From Enoplolaimus lenunculus (lineage: Eukaryota > Nematoda > Enoplea > Enoplida > Thoracostomopsidae), in the NCBI GenBank assembly GCA_030248215.1, contig JASANG010000052.1, forward strand, positions 62,001 through 126,000: 64,000 nt of DNA, in the 5' to 3' direction. The stretch's first letter is position 1. Every line of letters starts with the position of its first letter. The position numbers and the translations under genes are program-made. Below, piece by piece: positions 22,820 to 33,800 of this stretch. The notes under the pieces were generated by a model. It made no database searches. It saw only the letters and a list, made by a program, of their open reading frames with translations, and had not been told where the DNA came from.

Positions 22820-23378
22820 GTAAGTAAAAAATGGATAAGAAAACGAAATTTGTTATAATTTTCACCACAAAAGTTCCCACATTTCTGGTTTGATTAAATA
22901 GGCTGAGTTTTAGGTTTACGTTTATGCTCAGAATATTTGACAGTAGTCTTTCCAGTGCCTCCAATAGAATAAAATACCCCCGATTTGTCATGTCGCAGTG
23001 GATTCGCTTCTTCTACTTTTTTATTTACATGCGATATTGTTGCAAAATTTAGCGCTGTTGCAAGATTGAACAACGCATGTTGCTGCATTGCGTCAAATGT
23101 GATGATCAAGTTTATCTCGGATGCCAAAACACGTGCTACAACTAATATATACATATTCAAGTAAATTTGATTACTTAAATACATGTAAATCTGGAAAACA
23201 GTACAAATTACGCCCACATTATGTGCAGTTTCAGCTTTGATAATATTGACTGGCTTTAAGTTTATTTCAGGCCTTTAATTCGGTTGTGCACATACCGTGT
23301 GATTTTGGTTCTTGATGAAGAATTTTGAACGTTTTCAATTTGCAAATTACATAATTGAAATTTACGCCAAACCAAACC

Positions 23379-24151
23379 ATGTTTGCGACAAAATCTAAAT
23401 TTATATTTTACGCCAGGGTGTATTTCATCCTCAACGGCTTTACAGCGCTTTCCGAGTCATTGCACCCATATCTGACCTCGTCTCAACCGTCTCTTACCCA
23501 CATGCGACAACAACTGGCAACGCAACGCTACACGTACAATGACACCAATCTTGACGTCGTATTTGCAATTGATACTTCAAGCTCAATCGGTTCAAAAGCG
23601 TTCGCTAAATGCATTTCGTTTGTCCGTGGAATAATAAACAAATTAATTCGAATTTCCGGATCCGGAACAAGAAGGTCTGCTGGGATTGCGGGGGCGGACG
23701 CGGTCGTTGACCTTGAGGCTCGCGGATTTCGGGTGGGAATATTGTTGTTCAATAAAACCGCACACCCGTACTTGGAGCTGCGGGACGGCACCTAGTCTGA
23801 CGTAGTTGAACGACGGCTTGACTCGATTGTTTATTTGAACGATGGAGGAACTTCAATCGAAGACGCGCTGATTAAATCTATGGATATGTTCGAACGAAAT
23901 GTTGCGCTGCAACCCACAGGTCCAGGCGAAAGTTTGCCTGAGTTGGTTCCTACACCGGCGTTGAACGAGATCGCCTCTACAATGACTTCCGATCCACTCC
24001 AGGTGGCAAGCAACAAACGAAGGATCATAATTTTGCTGACTGATGGACAGAGTTATCCTATTTCACCTCAACTGCAAGAAAGGCGAACGAAATTGAATAT
24101 TCGATTATTGGCAGTTGGTTTTGGAAATGTTATACATCAATATTTGCAACA
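23379..24151 (+). pseudogene. vWA gene B, exon 1
   Basis: Corresponds to exons 1 and 2 of gene A as one uninterrupted exon; contains the TAG at 23793. Donor CAACA|GTAAGT. Confidence 0.75.
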
Positions 24152-24415
24152 GTAAGTTTTTAAAGCATAATACATCTTCTACAATATTATGAAGCGACGC
24201 GGCGGTGGAAGAAAATCTATTTTCAGTCACTTAAACTAATTTATAAAATTAGGGTTAGTGTAGTCACCACTTATAGACCACATAGCAGGGTGTAAACGGA
24301 TAGTAAAAATAACGGAAACGGATAGCGATCAGAATAATAAAAACGGAAAACAGATATTGAAGTAAAAAAATTTCAAAATGTTTTATTTTTGTGATAAAAC
24401 AATTGGGGCGAGCAT

Positions 24416-24593
24416 ATATTCGGAATAGAGTAAGCTTAAGCTTACTATTTTTTTTGCTTGGCCTAGGCTTAGACTTAGGATTAGGAATAAACTCATTTTT
24501 ATGCTCAGGGTTAGGCTTTAGGCTTAGGCTTAGGTTTAGGTTTATGCTTATATTACGTTCCGCCCCTGTTCTTTACATTGGCCATCTTCATAT
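24416..24593. mobile_element. hAT-like MITE in vWA gene B intron 1
   Basis: The right end CGCCCCTGTTCTTTACATTGGCC and the AATAGAGTAAGCTTAAGC landmark identify the GCTTAG-array family. The left 30 bp are lost. Confidence 0.6.
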
Positions 24594-24669
24594 AGTGTTG
24601 ACAAACTGTGCACAGTAGAAGCTCAAGTCACTGCTGTTTCTCAAATTTTGTTTTGTTTTTTCCAATCAG

Positions 24670-24960
24670 AAACGCGGATTTCTTCAAACAAGTCAAAGAC
24701 GCAAACGCACTGGAAGACGTTGTTTCTGAAATCGTCAAGCAAATAACGATCGTTCTGCCGGATTGTGACAAAATTGCCGTTGTCACAGGAAATTGTTCAA
24801 AAAGTGACAAGTTTGATCCGAAAGACCCAAGCGCCGAATTGAAATGCTGGCAACACCGGAAGGAAATCGTTCGCCAATTTCCACATCCGCTTTTGGCCAA
24901 GGATTGCATTCCGGAACCTGTTCCGGCTGTAGAGTGCAAATGTCCTGTGAGTGCGAAAAA
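24670..24960 (+). pseudogene. vWA gene B, exon 2
   Basis: Acceptor TCCAATCAG, donor GAAAAA|GTATG. It codes for the end of the vWA domain and the Cys linker, with protein identical to gene A exon 3 apart from one residue at the 5' edge. Confidence 0.75.
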
Positions 24961-25525
24961 GTATGTTTTTTTCAAATTTGTAAAATTTCAAGGTTCATAA
25001 AAACGCAAAATACTTCTAAAGGAACATTATTAAGGTGCCTAGCCAAGCAAAAATAGTATAAAGCTTTAAACTTACTCTATTGCAGTCCCACATAAAAACG
25101 TTCCGTCCCTGATCTTTACAAGGGCTCATTATTGGATGTATACACTTGTGGTGCAATTTTTGTTTTTTAGCAGCAGTGGTAAAACACTGAGCGTTTCGTT
25201 TTCCACCAGAAACGCAATTGAGTATATATGTTATAGCTTTATTATTTTTGTCAGGTTTATAAGTTAGACGTAGTGGAATATATATGCGTACACTGTCACA
25301 CCAGAGATAAAAGTGAGGTTACCCTGCGGCCGCTCCACCCCGCCAGATAAAACATTTTTTCTAAACACCACATGCGTTCCACGAAAATAGAAGTTATATA
25401 TAATAAAAAATTAATACCACTTCACTTTCAGCGATTTTGCTGTTGATTTTCCATATTTTTAATATTTTTATGCAATTATTGTTTTATTAAACAATTTTTC
25501 ACTGAATTTCGGCGTACAAAAATTC

Positions 25526-25724
25526 GGCACATGTTACTTACTTTTAAGGGCGTCCAGGTTGCTGGTGGGTCTATAAAAAGTAGGTTTAGATTCTAGATTA
25601 CATTTTTTACTTATGGTTAGGTTTATAGGCTTAGGCATAGGCTTGTAACACATTTTTTGCAACGCTTAGGCTTAGTCTTAGGAATACGCTTAACCTATTG
25701 TTTAATACGACCCTAACATTGGCC
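25526..25724. mobile_element. hAT-like MITE, GTCCAGG subfamily, in gene B intron 2
   Basis: Left GGCACATGTTACTTACTTTT, right CCTAACATTGGCC. Flanks AAAAATTC and AAAAATCA are an imperfect 8-bp duplication. It has the GGTGGGTCTATAAAA and TTTAGATTCTAGA landmarks of the 14010 and 15059 copies. Confidence 0.65.
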
Positions 25725-25960
25725 AAAAATCAAATGAACGATAAAATTTTTGTATCTTCAGTCTGACGAATAAATTTCAGCTTCCTTTTGACATTAAAAC
25801 TTCAGAACCGTGAGACATTCCTGTTCCGATTATTGTGCCATGTAAAGCTTCCTGCCCCTTGGGTCGACCAATTCCGCGCCACCCAGCCCCCCTGATGCCC
25901 CAGTTTCATATGTGTGTTACTGCCGTTTATTTTATCTGTCAATCTTTTTCGTTGCTTTAG

Positions 25961-26261
25961 ATCTCTTAAGCGTTCCGGACCGACATATCCGCTGTTGTCG
26001 TTAATCAACGTCATTTGGTGGTGGATTCTTCTTGTTGCATTACTGGTTGCATGCACAATTGCAATTATGGCAGTTGCCTTTCGTCGCCTTAGACGTACAG
26101 CATCCAGACTGCAACGTAATGCGTCAGCAGAAGCGACGCCGGGATACCGGAATCGCAAAATTCAACCCGGTTTTAGCTTAGCGCCTCAAATGTCTCATAA
26201 AGTGAGCCAGAACAGCTCGTTCTCTAAGAGCAATGCGTTAACTGGAGATAACCTGCAGTAA
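25961..26261 (+). pseudogene. vWA gene B, exon 3: membrane span and tail
   Basis: Acceptor GTTGCTTTAG. It encodes KSLKRSGPTYPLLSLINV, the membrane span and a tail RRLRRTASRLQRN...GYRNRKIQPGFSL, ending TAA 26259-26261. A donor-like GTAAGT overlaps the stop. Confidence 0.75.
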
Positions 26262-26298
26262 GTTAGCGTAATTTTTCCTACTGTAATGGATCATTCAC

Positions 26299-26304
26299 AA
26301 TAAA
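26299..26304 (+). promoter_or_regulatory. Polyadenylation signal of vWA gene B
   Basis: AATAAA some 40 bp after the stop codon, at a usual distance for a short 3' UTR. Confidence 0.5.
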
Positions 26305-26339
26305 AAATATCATTTTACCAACGAATATGTTACATATAA

Positions 26340-26500
26340 ATATGGGTTAACAAGTGTCAATTTTCAAACTTGTCATGCGTTAACCCTACCTAACGCAAAA
26401 TCTGTGGTAACCCTACTCTAACACATGTCAAAGCCCTATCTTATACGTGTCACAGATAATTTTGTAACACGCGTTAGGGTAGGGTTAACGCAATTTTTGC
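26340..26500. repeat. Inverted repeat with TTAGGGTAGGG-like arms
   Basis: GCGTTAACCCTACCTAACGC near 26378 and GCGTTAGGGTAGGGTTAACG near 26471 are inverted copies, with CTAACACATGTCA/TATACGTGTCACA also mirrored between them. It looks like a small foldback element. Confidence 0.55.
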
Positions 26501-26629
26501 GTTATGGAAGGGCGGGCCAATGTTACCCTAAAGGCCGTCCCATTTTCCCCGGGACAGAAATGTACCAGGGTACCCGTCCCTTTTTCCCGGGACAGCAATG
26601 TACCAGGAGTACATACAAAAAATATAATT

Positions 26630-26830
26630 GGGACAGCGGGACAGCTGAGACAGTGGGACAGTTGGGACAAACGGGACAGATGGAACAGTTTGGACACTTA
26701 GGACAGATGGGACAAACGGGACAGATGGAACAGTTGTGACACTTAGGACAGATGGGACAATGGAACAGTTGTGACACTTAGGACAGATGGGACAAACGGG
26801 ACAGATGGAACAATATTTGTCGGAACATCA
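26630..26830. repeat. Degenerate GGGACA/GGAACAG minisatellite
   Basis: Reiterations of GGGACAGATGGAACAGTT, CACTTAGGACAGATGGGACA and variants in 10- to 50-bp blocks. The related CCGGGACAG words at 26560-26600 suggest the array grew out of the flanking GC-rich repeat. Confidence 0.75.
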
Positions 26831-26970
26831 CATGCGGAAGCTCATGATCGCCACACTCAGCTAGATTCAAGTCTATGGACATCTGATTGACAATGGAGCA
26901 GCAGGTTTTGGCCTAAAACAACATACCTCCTGGAAAACGATGAGGCCAAATATTAGGTCTCCAGAGGCTA

Positions 26971-27464
26971 ATGGGTCCTCCACGTTAAAATGCACGCACA
27001 TTTGTAAAAAAATGTCCCTCCCTTTTGGGTGCCCACGTTGTCCCTACCCACACTCTTTATACACTGTCTAAGATGTCAATATGTTATTGTCTGAACATTT
27101 AGACAATGAATATGCTCCAGACCTAAATATATATTTGTCCTGACATCATTATCGGGAACTGTTATTGTCCATATTCCCTCAGAAGGGACTCAATTCTTTG
27201 CGTTGAATGATGCGGGTGAATATGTGTGCACAGCGTGCCTTTTTAACCGTGTGCGCGTGTGCTAACGTAATGTCCTGCATCCTACAGACAACATGTATTT
27301 ATCCAGAGTCCCTTCCGACAGAGTCTAGACAATTAACACAATGTTAGTACAACTATGAAACTGTACTTTGCCTCCAGCTGGTATGTGTACTTTGATACTG
27401 TTCCTAATGGGGTGGGTGGAACATTTATTACATCGGCGCGTGCATTTTAACGTGGATGACCCAT
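26971..27464. mobile_element. MITE, ATGGGTC..GTTAAAATGCACG ends
   Basis: Left ATGGGTCCTCCACGTTAAAA with TGCACGCAC, right GCGTGCATTTTAACGTGGAT with GACCCAT, an inverted repeat of about 30 bp on a 494-bp non-coding element. Three-base flanks of the TAA type are possible, which would suggest PIF/Harbinger, but this is weak. This is the only copy recognised here. Confidence 0.65.
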
Positions 27465-28048
27465 AATTATATCAAACAGACGGATCAGATTGCTTCACAT
27501 CCGAAATTTGTAAGTACGAAATTAGATTTATTCACCGACATTTTCGTTATGAAAAGATTTTCAGGAAACTGTATTCTTCGTTCCATTTGTAAGTAGGTGT
27601 AAAGTTAACTTGGTCGCTTTCTGCTAAGGTCTAAAACGGGCATAAATGTTTTACGAATGCGGAGATGAGTTTAACAACTGACGCACCTAAATTATGATTT
27701 TGAATGAATTTCGTAATTTTTATTTAATATCGAACAGTTGCAGCAGAAGTATCCGTTATGAAAAATTGTGAGATATAAGCGTGATTTATAACCAATTTAA
27801 ATTATGAGCATAAAAATAACAGATTTTTTGGTAACGGAAAGTTCATCGACTGATTAACATACACTGCTACCTGGCTCAAGGGCTACTTATGCACAGTTGA
27901 CAATACGGCTAAAAGCACGTGGGGTGATTTGGCACAATTCAACCTAATCGATGCAGCAAAGAAAATTATATTTATTTACATGTTGTTATAATTATAATGT
28001 ATTCAGCATATTATCAACTATAACTTAAATACGCTTTATACAATCCTT

Positions 28049-28238
28049 GGCCCATGTAAAGATCAGGGGCGGAACGTTTTTCTGTGCGACTAGAAAAAAG
28101 TAAGCTTAAGCTTTAGACTATTTTTTTTGCTTGGTTAAGGGTTAGGTTTAGGCTTAGGCTTTGCATTATGCTCATTCTTACGCTTAGGCTTAGAGATATG
28201 CTTATAATACTGTTCCGCCCCTGTTCTTTACATTGGCC
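28049..28238. mobile_element. hAT-like MITE with GCTTAG array, well-preserved copy
   Basis: Left GGCCCATGTAAAGATCAGG plus GGCGGAACG, right CTGTTCCGCCCCTGTTCTTT plus ACATTGGCC. Flanks CAATCCTT and GAATCTTT fit an 8-bp duplication with two changes. At 190 bp it is the cleanest example of the family consensus. Confidence 0.8.
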
Positions 28239-28379
28239 GAATCTTTATACAAGTCAAATATCGTTGTAAGATTACGATGTGGGTTTATGGGCTTGTAAAC
28301 GTGACTCATGCTAAAGACATATCCTGAATAAAATTTGGAAGTTTAAGAATGTGAATCCAGTTTTTTTAAATGTGCCGAT

Positions 28380-28560
28380 GTATAGGTGAAGGCCGTACTA
28401 TTTTCTGCCAGACCTACTACGCTTAAGCTTTAGACTAATTTTGGCATAGGCTTAATTTATCATTTCCCGAGATCTTTGACTTAGATATGGAATATGATTG
28501 TAATTTCGACGAGACTTTAGGCTTAGGCTTAGTAGAATGATTATACTTCTTAGGACTAGG
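28380..28560. mobile_element. Decayed GCTTAG-array MITE
   Basis: GCTTAAGCTTTAGACTAATTT and TTTAGGCTTAGGCTTAG match the family interior; the ends are unrecognisable. Confidence 0.35.
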
Positions 28561-29612
28561 ACGCTCATCTATATGCTGACCATTAAATCTAGTCTATAAG
28601 AAGAATCAAACCACTCTGTTTTCATCTAAAATCTGTTCTATTACATCAGAAAAAAACAGACGCTTGAAGCTGCGGCACTATAACATATGCAAGCAGTGTT
28701 TTGCTTTAGCGAAACTACAGCAAATAAAAAAATTCATTAAATTTGGGTAAAATCAACCAATCTACTTACTTTATTGTCTTCATGGAACAAAATCTGTTAA
28801 AACAACCTTAATATCAAACCACAGCTTAATGAAGTTGAAATGTAAACAAGACATGACCCAGACGCCTGATTTCATGCAGTCTCGATATTCTTGGCACGTT
28901 TATCGCTGAATTGTTTTCCGCGAAACTTCCCAGGAAGTTTACTAGCCAGATATTAAAAACTCATAAGGAACATCGCTTCTATGCTAGATTAACATATTAA
29001 CGTATCACAGTTTCATAAACATTATATATTATGAATATATAACAAGCTATGCGAACGGAAAACAACAACAATAAGGCAAGATTGGTATATTAACTGAATT
29101 TGTACGATTACAGGCAAACACAAAAAATGAAAACGTAACTATGTGGCTTGTTGATGTTCAGAAGATATTCTGTAGGGTTCAGATTTCAAAACCGTCCTGC
29201 ATGGGCAGCTGTTATGCTCATCATAATCGCGGATCCTACCCAAAACAGCTTTAACATCGCCACAAGACAACAAATAGAGCAACCATAATAACGGTCACAA
29301 GCCACATATCAGACAAATTATCTACAATTATTAATAGCACAAAATGTATTAAAAGCATATGCGTTCGGCGTAGTGTCACAACCACTGTAATAATGCATTG
29401 CTAAAAGTACACCGATTTGTGCTGGCGGTACACGAAGTAGCAGCATTCTTAACTCCGATTACTTGTTACCAATGGGTCCTTAAACAAAGTACACCACCTA
29501 TCACCAACCGGTTACAGTTGCTAAACGATTTGAGAATACGGAAATAGTAACTCAGTTATTATATATACTATGGCCTCGGGATCCCTTCAAAATGAACTGA
29601 AATTTAATTTAT
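28561..29612. other. Intergenic DNA, nothing recognised
   Basis: AT-rich; no supported gene, repeat or RNA. Confidence 0.45.
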
Positions 29613-29620
29613 TCACATTT

Positions 29621-30034
29621 CAGGATGCAATCGGAATTTCGATTCCGATTAGAATTCCGATTTAAAACGAGTTCCGATTCCGATCGCACAATCAATCGGA
29701 ACCAGAATTACCGCATTTTAATTTTAGGCCTACATACTTGTTGTGATATGTTGTATTGAAATTACGCATCATTTATCTGTTACGTTGTTTTCGATAAGTT
29801 AACTTATCAATTATTGATTGTAGTTTAGCTTTATACACAGAACCAAAAAATGATTGCCAATTTGCTCATGCGACATTTTTGAGAATTGTTGCCAGACAAC
29901 AGACATCCTAAATCAATATTACACATGTTAATACAAATAATCCGTATAGTCACAGATTTTGTAGTTCCGATTCTGATTCCGGTATAAATTTGCTGTTCCG
30001 ATTCCGATATAATCCAGTTCCGCTTTGCACCCTG
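29621..30034. mobile_element. hAT-like MITE, CAGGGTGCAA family, copy 1
   Basis: Left CAGGATGCAATCGGAAT, right CCGCTTTGCACCCTG. Flanks TCACATTT (29613-29620) and TCTCATTT (30035-30042) are an 8-bp duplication with one change. Both arms are built of GATTCCGATTCCG-type repeats. Terminal CAG/CTG and 8-bp duplication fit hAT. Confidence 0.8.
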
Positions 30035-30089
30035 TCTCATTTCAAATAAATTTCGCTCATAAACAAGTAGCACGAAGTTGTGCACTTTT

Positions 30090-30200
30090 CCAAAATTAAG
30101 GTTTAGGCTTAATGGTAGCTGATGCAAAGGCTTACGTATAGATGAGAATTTTCCTAAGCCTACGCCTTAACCTTAAATACTATGTACGTAAGCCTAAGCA
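30090..30200. repeat. GCTTAG/CTAAGC repeat fragment
   Basis: TTTAGGCTTAATGG and CCTAAGCCTACGCC/GTAAGCCTAAGC in opposite orientations, probably the core of a decayed GCTTAG-array MITE. Confidence 0.4.
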
Positions 30201-30739
30201 TGAATGTGGGTGAAAGTATACAAGAGCATCAACATGAACCCAGTAATCTCAAATCGTTCATTTTAACACAAAATGCATCATACATCATACGCTATGCATT
30301 GAGCATTTTATAAGGTATATTTCACAACACAAAATAGGTGCGATCGCAAGGTTTTTTGCATTTTCACTCCGTTTTAACATCGCTGACATATAATACACTA
30401 AAAACGCAGTGAATGTTTTGAAATAACCCTGTGAACCAGAATTCTTGAATAAATTCACACCCAACGGAGAGTATTCGATTATTCAATAAGTTACATCTTC
30501 GTAACAAAGTCCAATAAGTTTGACCAGTGCTACGCCCAAACCAACGCAGTAAATCAGCGCTTCTATGCTCATACAAATTACATTGTTCTCACGTTCCGTA
30601 CAGTCATCTATTTTACCATGCCAGACTCGAATCACTAACCCCCTCAGCTTGGCTTGATAGACCCAAAAATTCTATGTCTGGCAGCAGTTGAGACCACTCG
30701 ACCACACACGCATACAGCAATCAAGCACAACAAAGATGT

Positions 30740-30821
30740 TTAGCAACTGAACATATCCAACAAATTCGGAGTGTGCACTGATCCGATTGCCATCAGCAAT
30801 GGAATATCTGTTGTGTCACAG
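30740..30821 (-). CDS. fnip: fnip exon 19 (C-terminal)
   Basis: Acceptor GCTGTTTTAG. It encodes CDTTDIPLLMAIGSVHTPNL and ends MFSC then TAA (30740-30742). This matches the family's last motif, SSDLPLLAAVASTHSPYV. Confidence 0.88.
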
Positions 30822-33800
30822 CTAAAACAGCACAAACACCAATTTTTACAAACCTTCGTTTTTAGACACACGACAAATTTTTTGCATCTCAAACTTTTCA
30901 CGCAGCCCGTGCTTACCCGCGGAAAAAACTTAGTCGGAACGGCGTCGCAAGGTAATTTTCATTTATGAATTGTTAGTTTACATCGCCGAACGGCAATTCG
31001 CGTACGATACAGTGCGGTGTCAGACGCGGGCCCGTAGCCAAGGGGGGCAGGAAGGCTTTCCCCCCTAAAAATCCCCCCTAGAGAATTTTCAACCTTGCTT
31101 GTAACGCATTGAAAATACTTGTGAGCCCCTAGTGGAAAATTTTCAGCCTCGCCAGCAAGGCGAGCTGGCTACGGGCCTGGTCAGACGACGCCAGAAGGCA
31201 CTAAACAGACAAAAATTATAGCGCCCTCATAATCTGCTATTTCAAAAGATAGTTTCACGTGTTTGTCCGTAAAGAATAGTAAAACGAAAATTAATACTGC
31301 CAAAAATCGCTCTAACTTCTGTTTAGCACATGGTCAAAGTTTTATTGTGCAAAGCTGAATTTGAACAAAATAACTGTTTTACAAAACTCACTTGACAACT
31401 TGAGCAATTTGCGTTCGTGTCACCATTTGCGCTGTTGCATAATGCTTCAAAAACTCAGCAAGCGAGCAACTTTTCAAGTACAATTCGCTTAACCAATCTT
31501 CGACAAACATCATACACTAAAATTTAATATAAACAACAATAATATCGTATATTATTAAAACTGAAACCCCTTGTGGAAATCAGGACCGTAACGCCAGCTT
31601 TTCAGATAGCTTATTAGATTCTATTATAAATGAAACCCTATCCAATGAAAATTCTCGCAAAAAACTTCAGGCAAACCTCTTACATTTTCCTGAAGTTCAA
31701 AAAATTTGCAATGGATTTAATAGAGTACTTGAACCGCAACTTACAAATCTTGTCGACATTCCCATTTCGCGCAACAATTTGAGATTTTCAGTCATGTTCA
31801 TAACGCAAGCTGCTGGAGCCAGACGAACAGTGATTGGTGGAATGTCAGAAGCAGGGTTGTCGCTATTGTTGCCAGTACCGGGTGCGTCGACACTAGACTG
31901 TTTAAGCTCATACTTTGGCGTAGACTTAGGTTTCGGCTTAGGCTTATTTGAGTGTCGCTGTTGAGTCGCCGACGTTATCGTTGATTGCGACGGCGTTCGA
32001 AACAGCGACGACCAAAACGACGACACCGCTAATTCGTCTGTTTTTGAAGTTTCTGACGCCGACGAGATGGACACTTTTGAAGTCTCTGCGGATTGTTGAG
32101 TTACCGTATTATGCGGTGGAGTTAAAGGCCGCGGACGCGTTTCCTCAAAGGCACTTGATTGTTGTGTCTGCGACATCTCGGCCGCATGGACATTAGGATT
32201 GCCTTCCATGCATGCTGGCAATGAGGTGTGATATGTTTGACTGTAATTGTTTGACAACAACTGTACGGACCTAAAAATTAAAAACAATCTAATTAAGCAA
32301 GTTAAACTGTAGTACAATGACTTAATTTTGCTTCTCCTTTGTATTAGGGCAATGCCGATCGCAAAATTCTCTCTTAAGAACCTGAAGCAAAGCTATAATA
32401 AAGGCATCATTAAGAAAAAGAATGAGTCAAATAAAGCAAAAAAAGCATTTTGTGCTTACCAGTTGCTCAGATCCGCAATGATACACACTGACTCGTTACA
32501 AGTAGAATCGAAATTGTTAACAACAGTTGGACTCTAAAGCATATTAATACAAAAAACTATTATAAACTGGACATCAAAAATGTATATACGGAATAAACGT
32601 TCTATGAAAATGATATACATTTCTCATTAGTTCAAGCCTCAGCTAAACCGTTTTATAAGCAGCGTCGCAATGAAAACAGTTTCACTATTAACACAAACCA
32701 AACCAATTTTTTGTCACGCGACTAACTTGCAAGCAAACAACAAACCAAATCTGGCGTTGTCCGGCCCCCGAACAAGTATCGCCGAATACCACCGGGCAGT
32801 ACCGCATACCAAAAATTGTAGCGAAAATGTTTCGTGCACTTATGCAGTTTTCTCAAACTACGGACATTTTCGCTAACATCCAGAGTTTTGAATCAATTTT
32901 GTTCTATTTTTCTCAAGGAAGCTGCTGTCCCCTTGAACCCCAGCATTTTGAAAGCACACTAAGTAGAATAGGAGCCATCGCCCCAAGCACCCCACAAAAG
33001 AATTCTTTATAGAGAAAGCTAAAATCGTTGATACACTATTTTTGGACTGTTGTGGTATATAAGAAGGAAGATCGCTTAATTGAATGGCTTGGGGCCGGTT
33101 GCCCCCATCCTGCTTAGTGTCTTTGCAGCAATTATTTGACTGCGCCAGAAAATTTCACGAGTTTCGTTCAGAAAAACGTAAGATTGACTCGTTCGTGATA
33201 ACCAAAAACTTAGAATTTCTACATGAAAGCAAGGTTAGTTTGTAATACACGTGTATACATGAAAGAAATGGGAGCGAAGCGAGGAAGTTTTTCCACTACT
33301 TTGTTGGAAAAATCTGGGGATAACATAACAACAGAACTGGTGAGTATTTGAATCAAAAACACTTTTTACACACACGTTGTATCCTTGAACGACTGGGCAT
33401 TTATACTGGAGAAAAATACTTTTTGTTCGTTGCATTTATATTTCCAACATTTAAACAAGAATTAATCAACGAGACATGAACTCAGTCCAAGACTTGTACT
33501 CAATTTTACATAAAATGGCACGACTGCGATCCACCACACGCCCGTGCTCAAAATACTTACAGACAACTGATGACTAGACAACGCCTTCGAATCTGTCTGA
33601 TGACCGACTGGGCGGGCCGAACTCATACCGGCCGCCTTTCGGCGTTCGGCATGAATCGCACGCGCCAGATACGGCTGTGAGCGTACAGCTTGCGTCACAA
33701 GATACGGCGAGTAGGTATCGACAAACCCACCAAACATCGATCGACCGAGCGTAGCTAGTATTTCTTTACTGGCATCGGCTGACGTGTCGTTTAAATGGCT

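Larger units (their letters stand above)
23379..26261 (+). pseudogene. vWA-domain membrane protein, gene B (one internal stop)
   Basis: Tandem paralogue of gene A. Three exons (23379-24151, 24670-24960, 25961-26261) join in phase over 455 codons. The layout is the same: hydrophobic N-terminus, vWA domain with FAIDTSSSIGS (D65, S67, S69), Cys linker, span WWWILLVALLVACTIAIMAV, basic tail. Codon 139 is TAG (23793-23795) where gene A has TCG, a single-base change that would cut the protein inside the vWA domain. All splice sites, phases and the rest of the frame are intact, so it is a very recent null, a polymorphic allele or a sequence error. AATAAA lies at 26299-26304, about 40 bp after the stop. 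Gene A's 936-bp intron is absent here. Confidence 0.75.

Noticed and set aside
26340-26500. TTAGGGTAGGG words as an internal telomere
   Set aside because: Only two short inverted arms with irregular spacing; a foldback element explains them better.
14000-28240. GCTTAG arrays taken as simple microsatellites or nematode telomeres
   Set aside because: Arrays sit inside elements with inverted ends and 8-bp flank duplications, so they belong to a MITE family.
30600-30715. tRNA-like sequence on the minus strand just after the fnip stop (GTGGTCGAGTGG, later ATTCGAGTC)
   Set aside because: A- and B-box-like words exist, but no consistent acceptor, anticodon and T stems can be drawn and the CCAGAC/GTCTGG pair is misplaced. 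Not called as a tRNA.
31392-31516. An apparent frameshift in fnip exon 18
   Set aside because: On a first pass I misjoined two blocks of the minus strand. Rereading gives one open frame, CMMFVEDWLSELYLKS followed by CSLAEFLK, so the gene is intact.
33235-33435. Possible additional fnip exon (YKCPVVQGYNVCVKS)
   Set aside because: An acceptor-like site is present, but including it breaks the phase between exons 15 and 16 and the sequence has no FNIP likeness.
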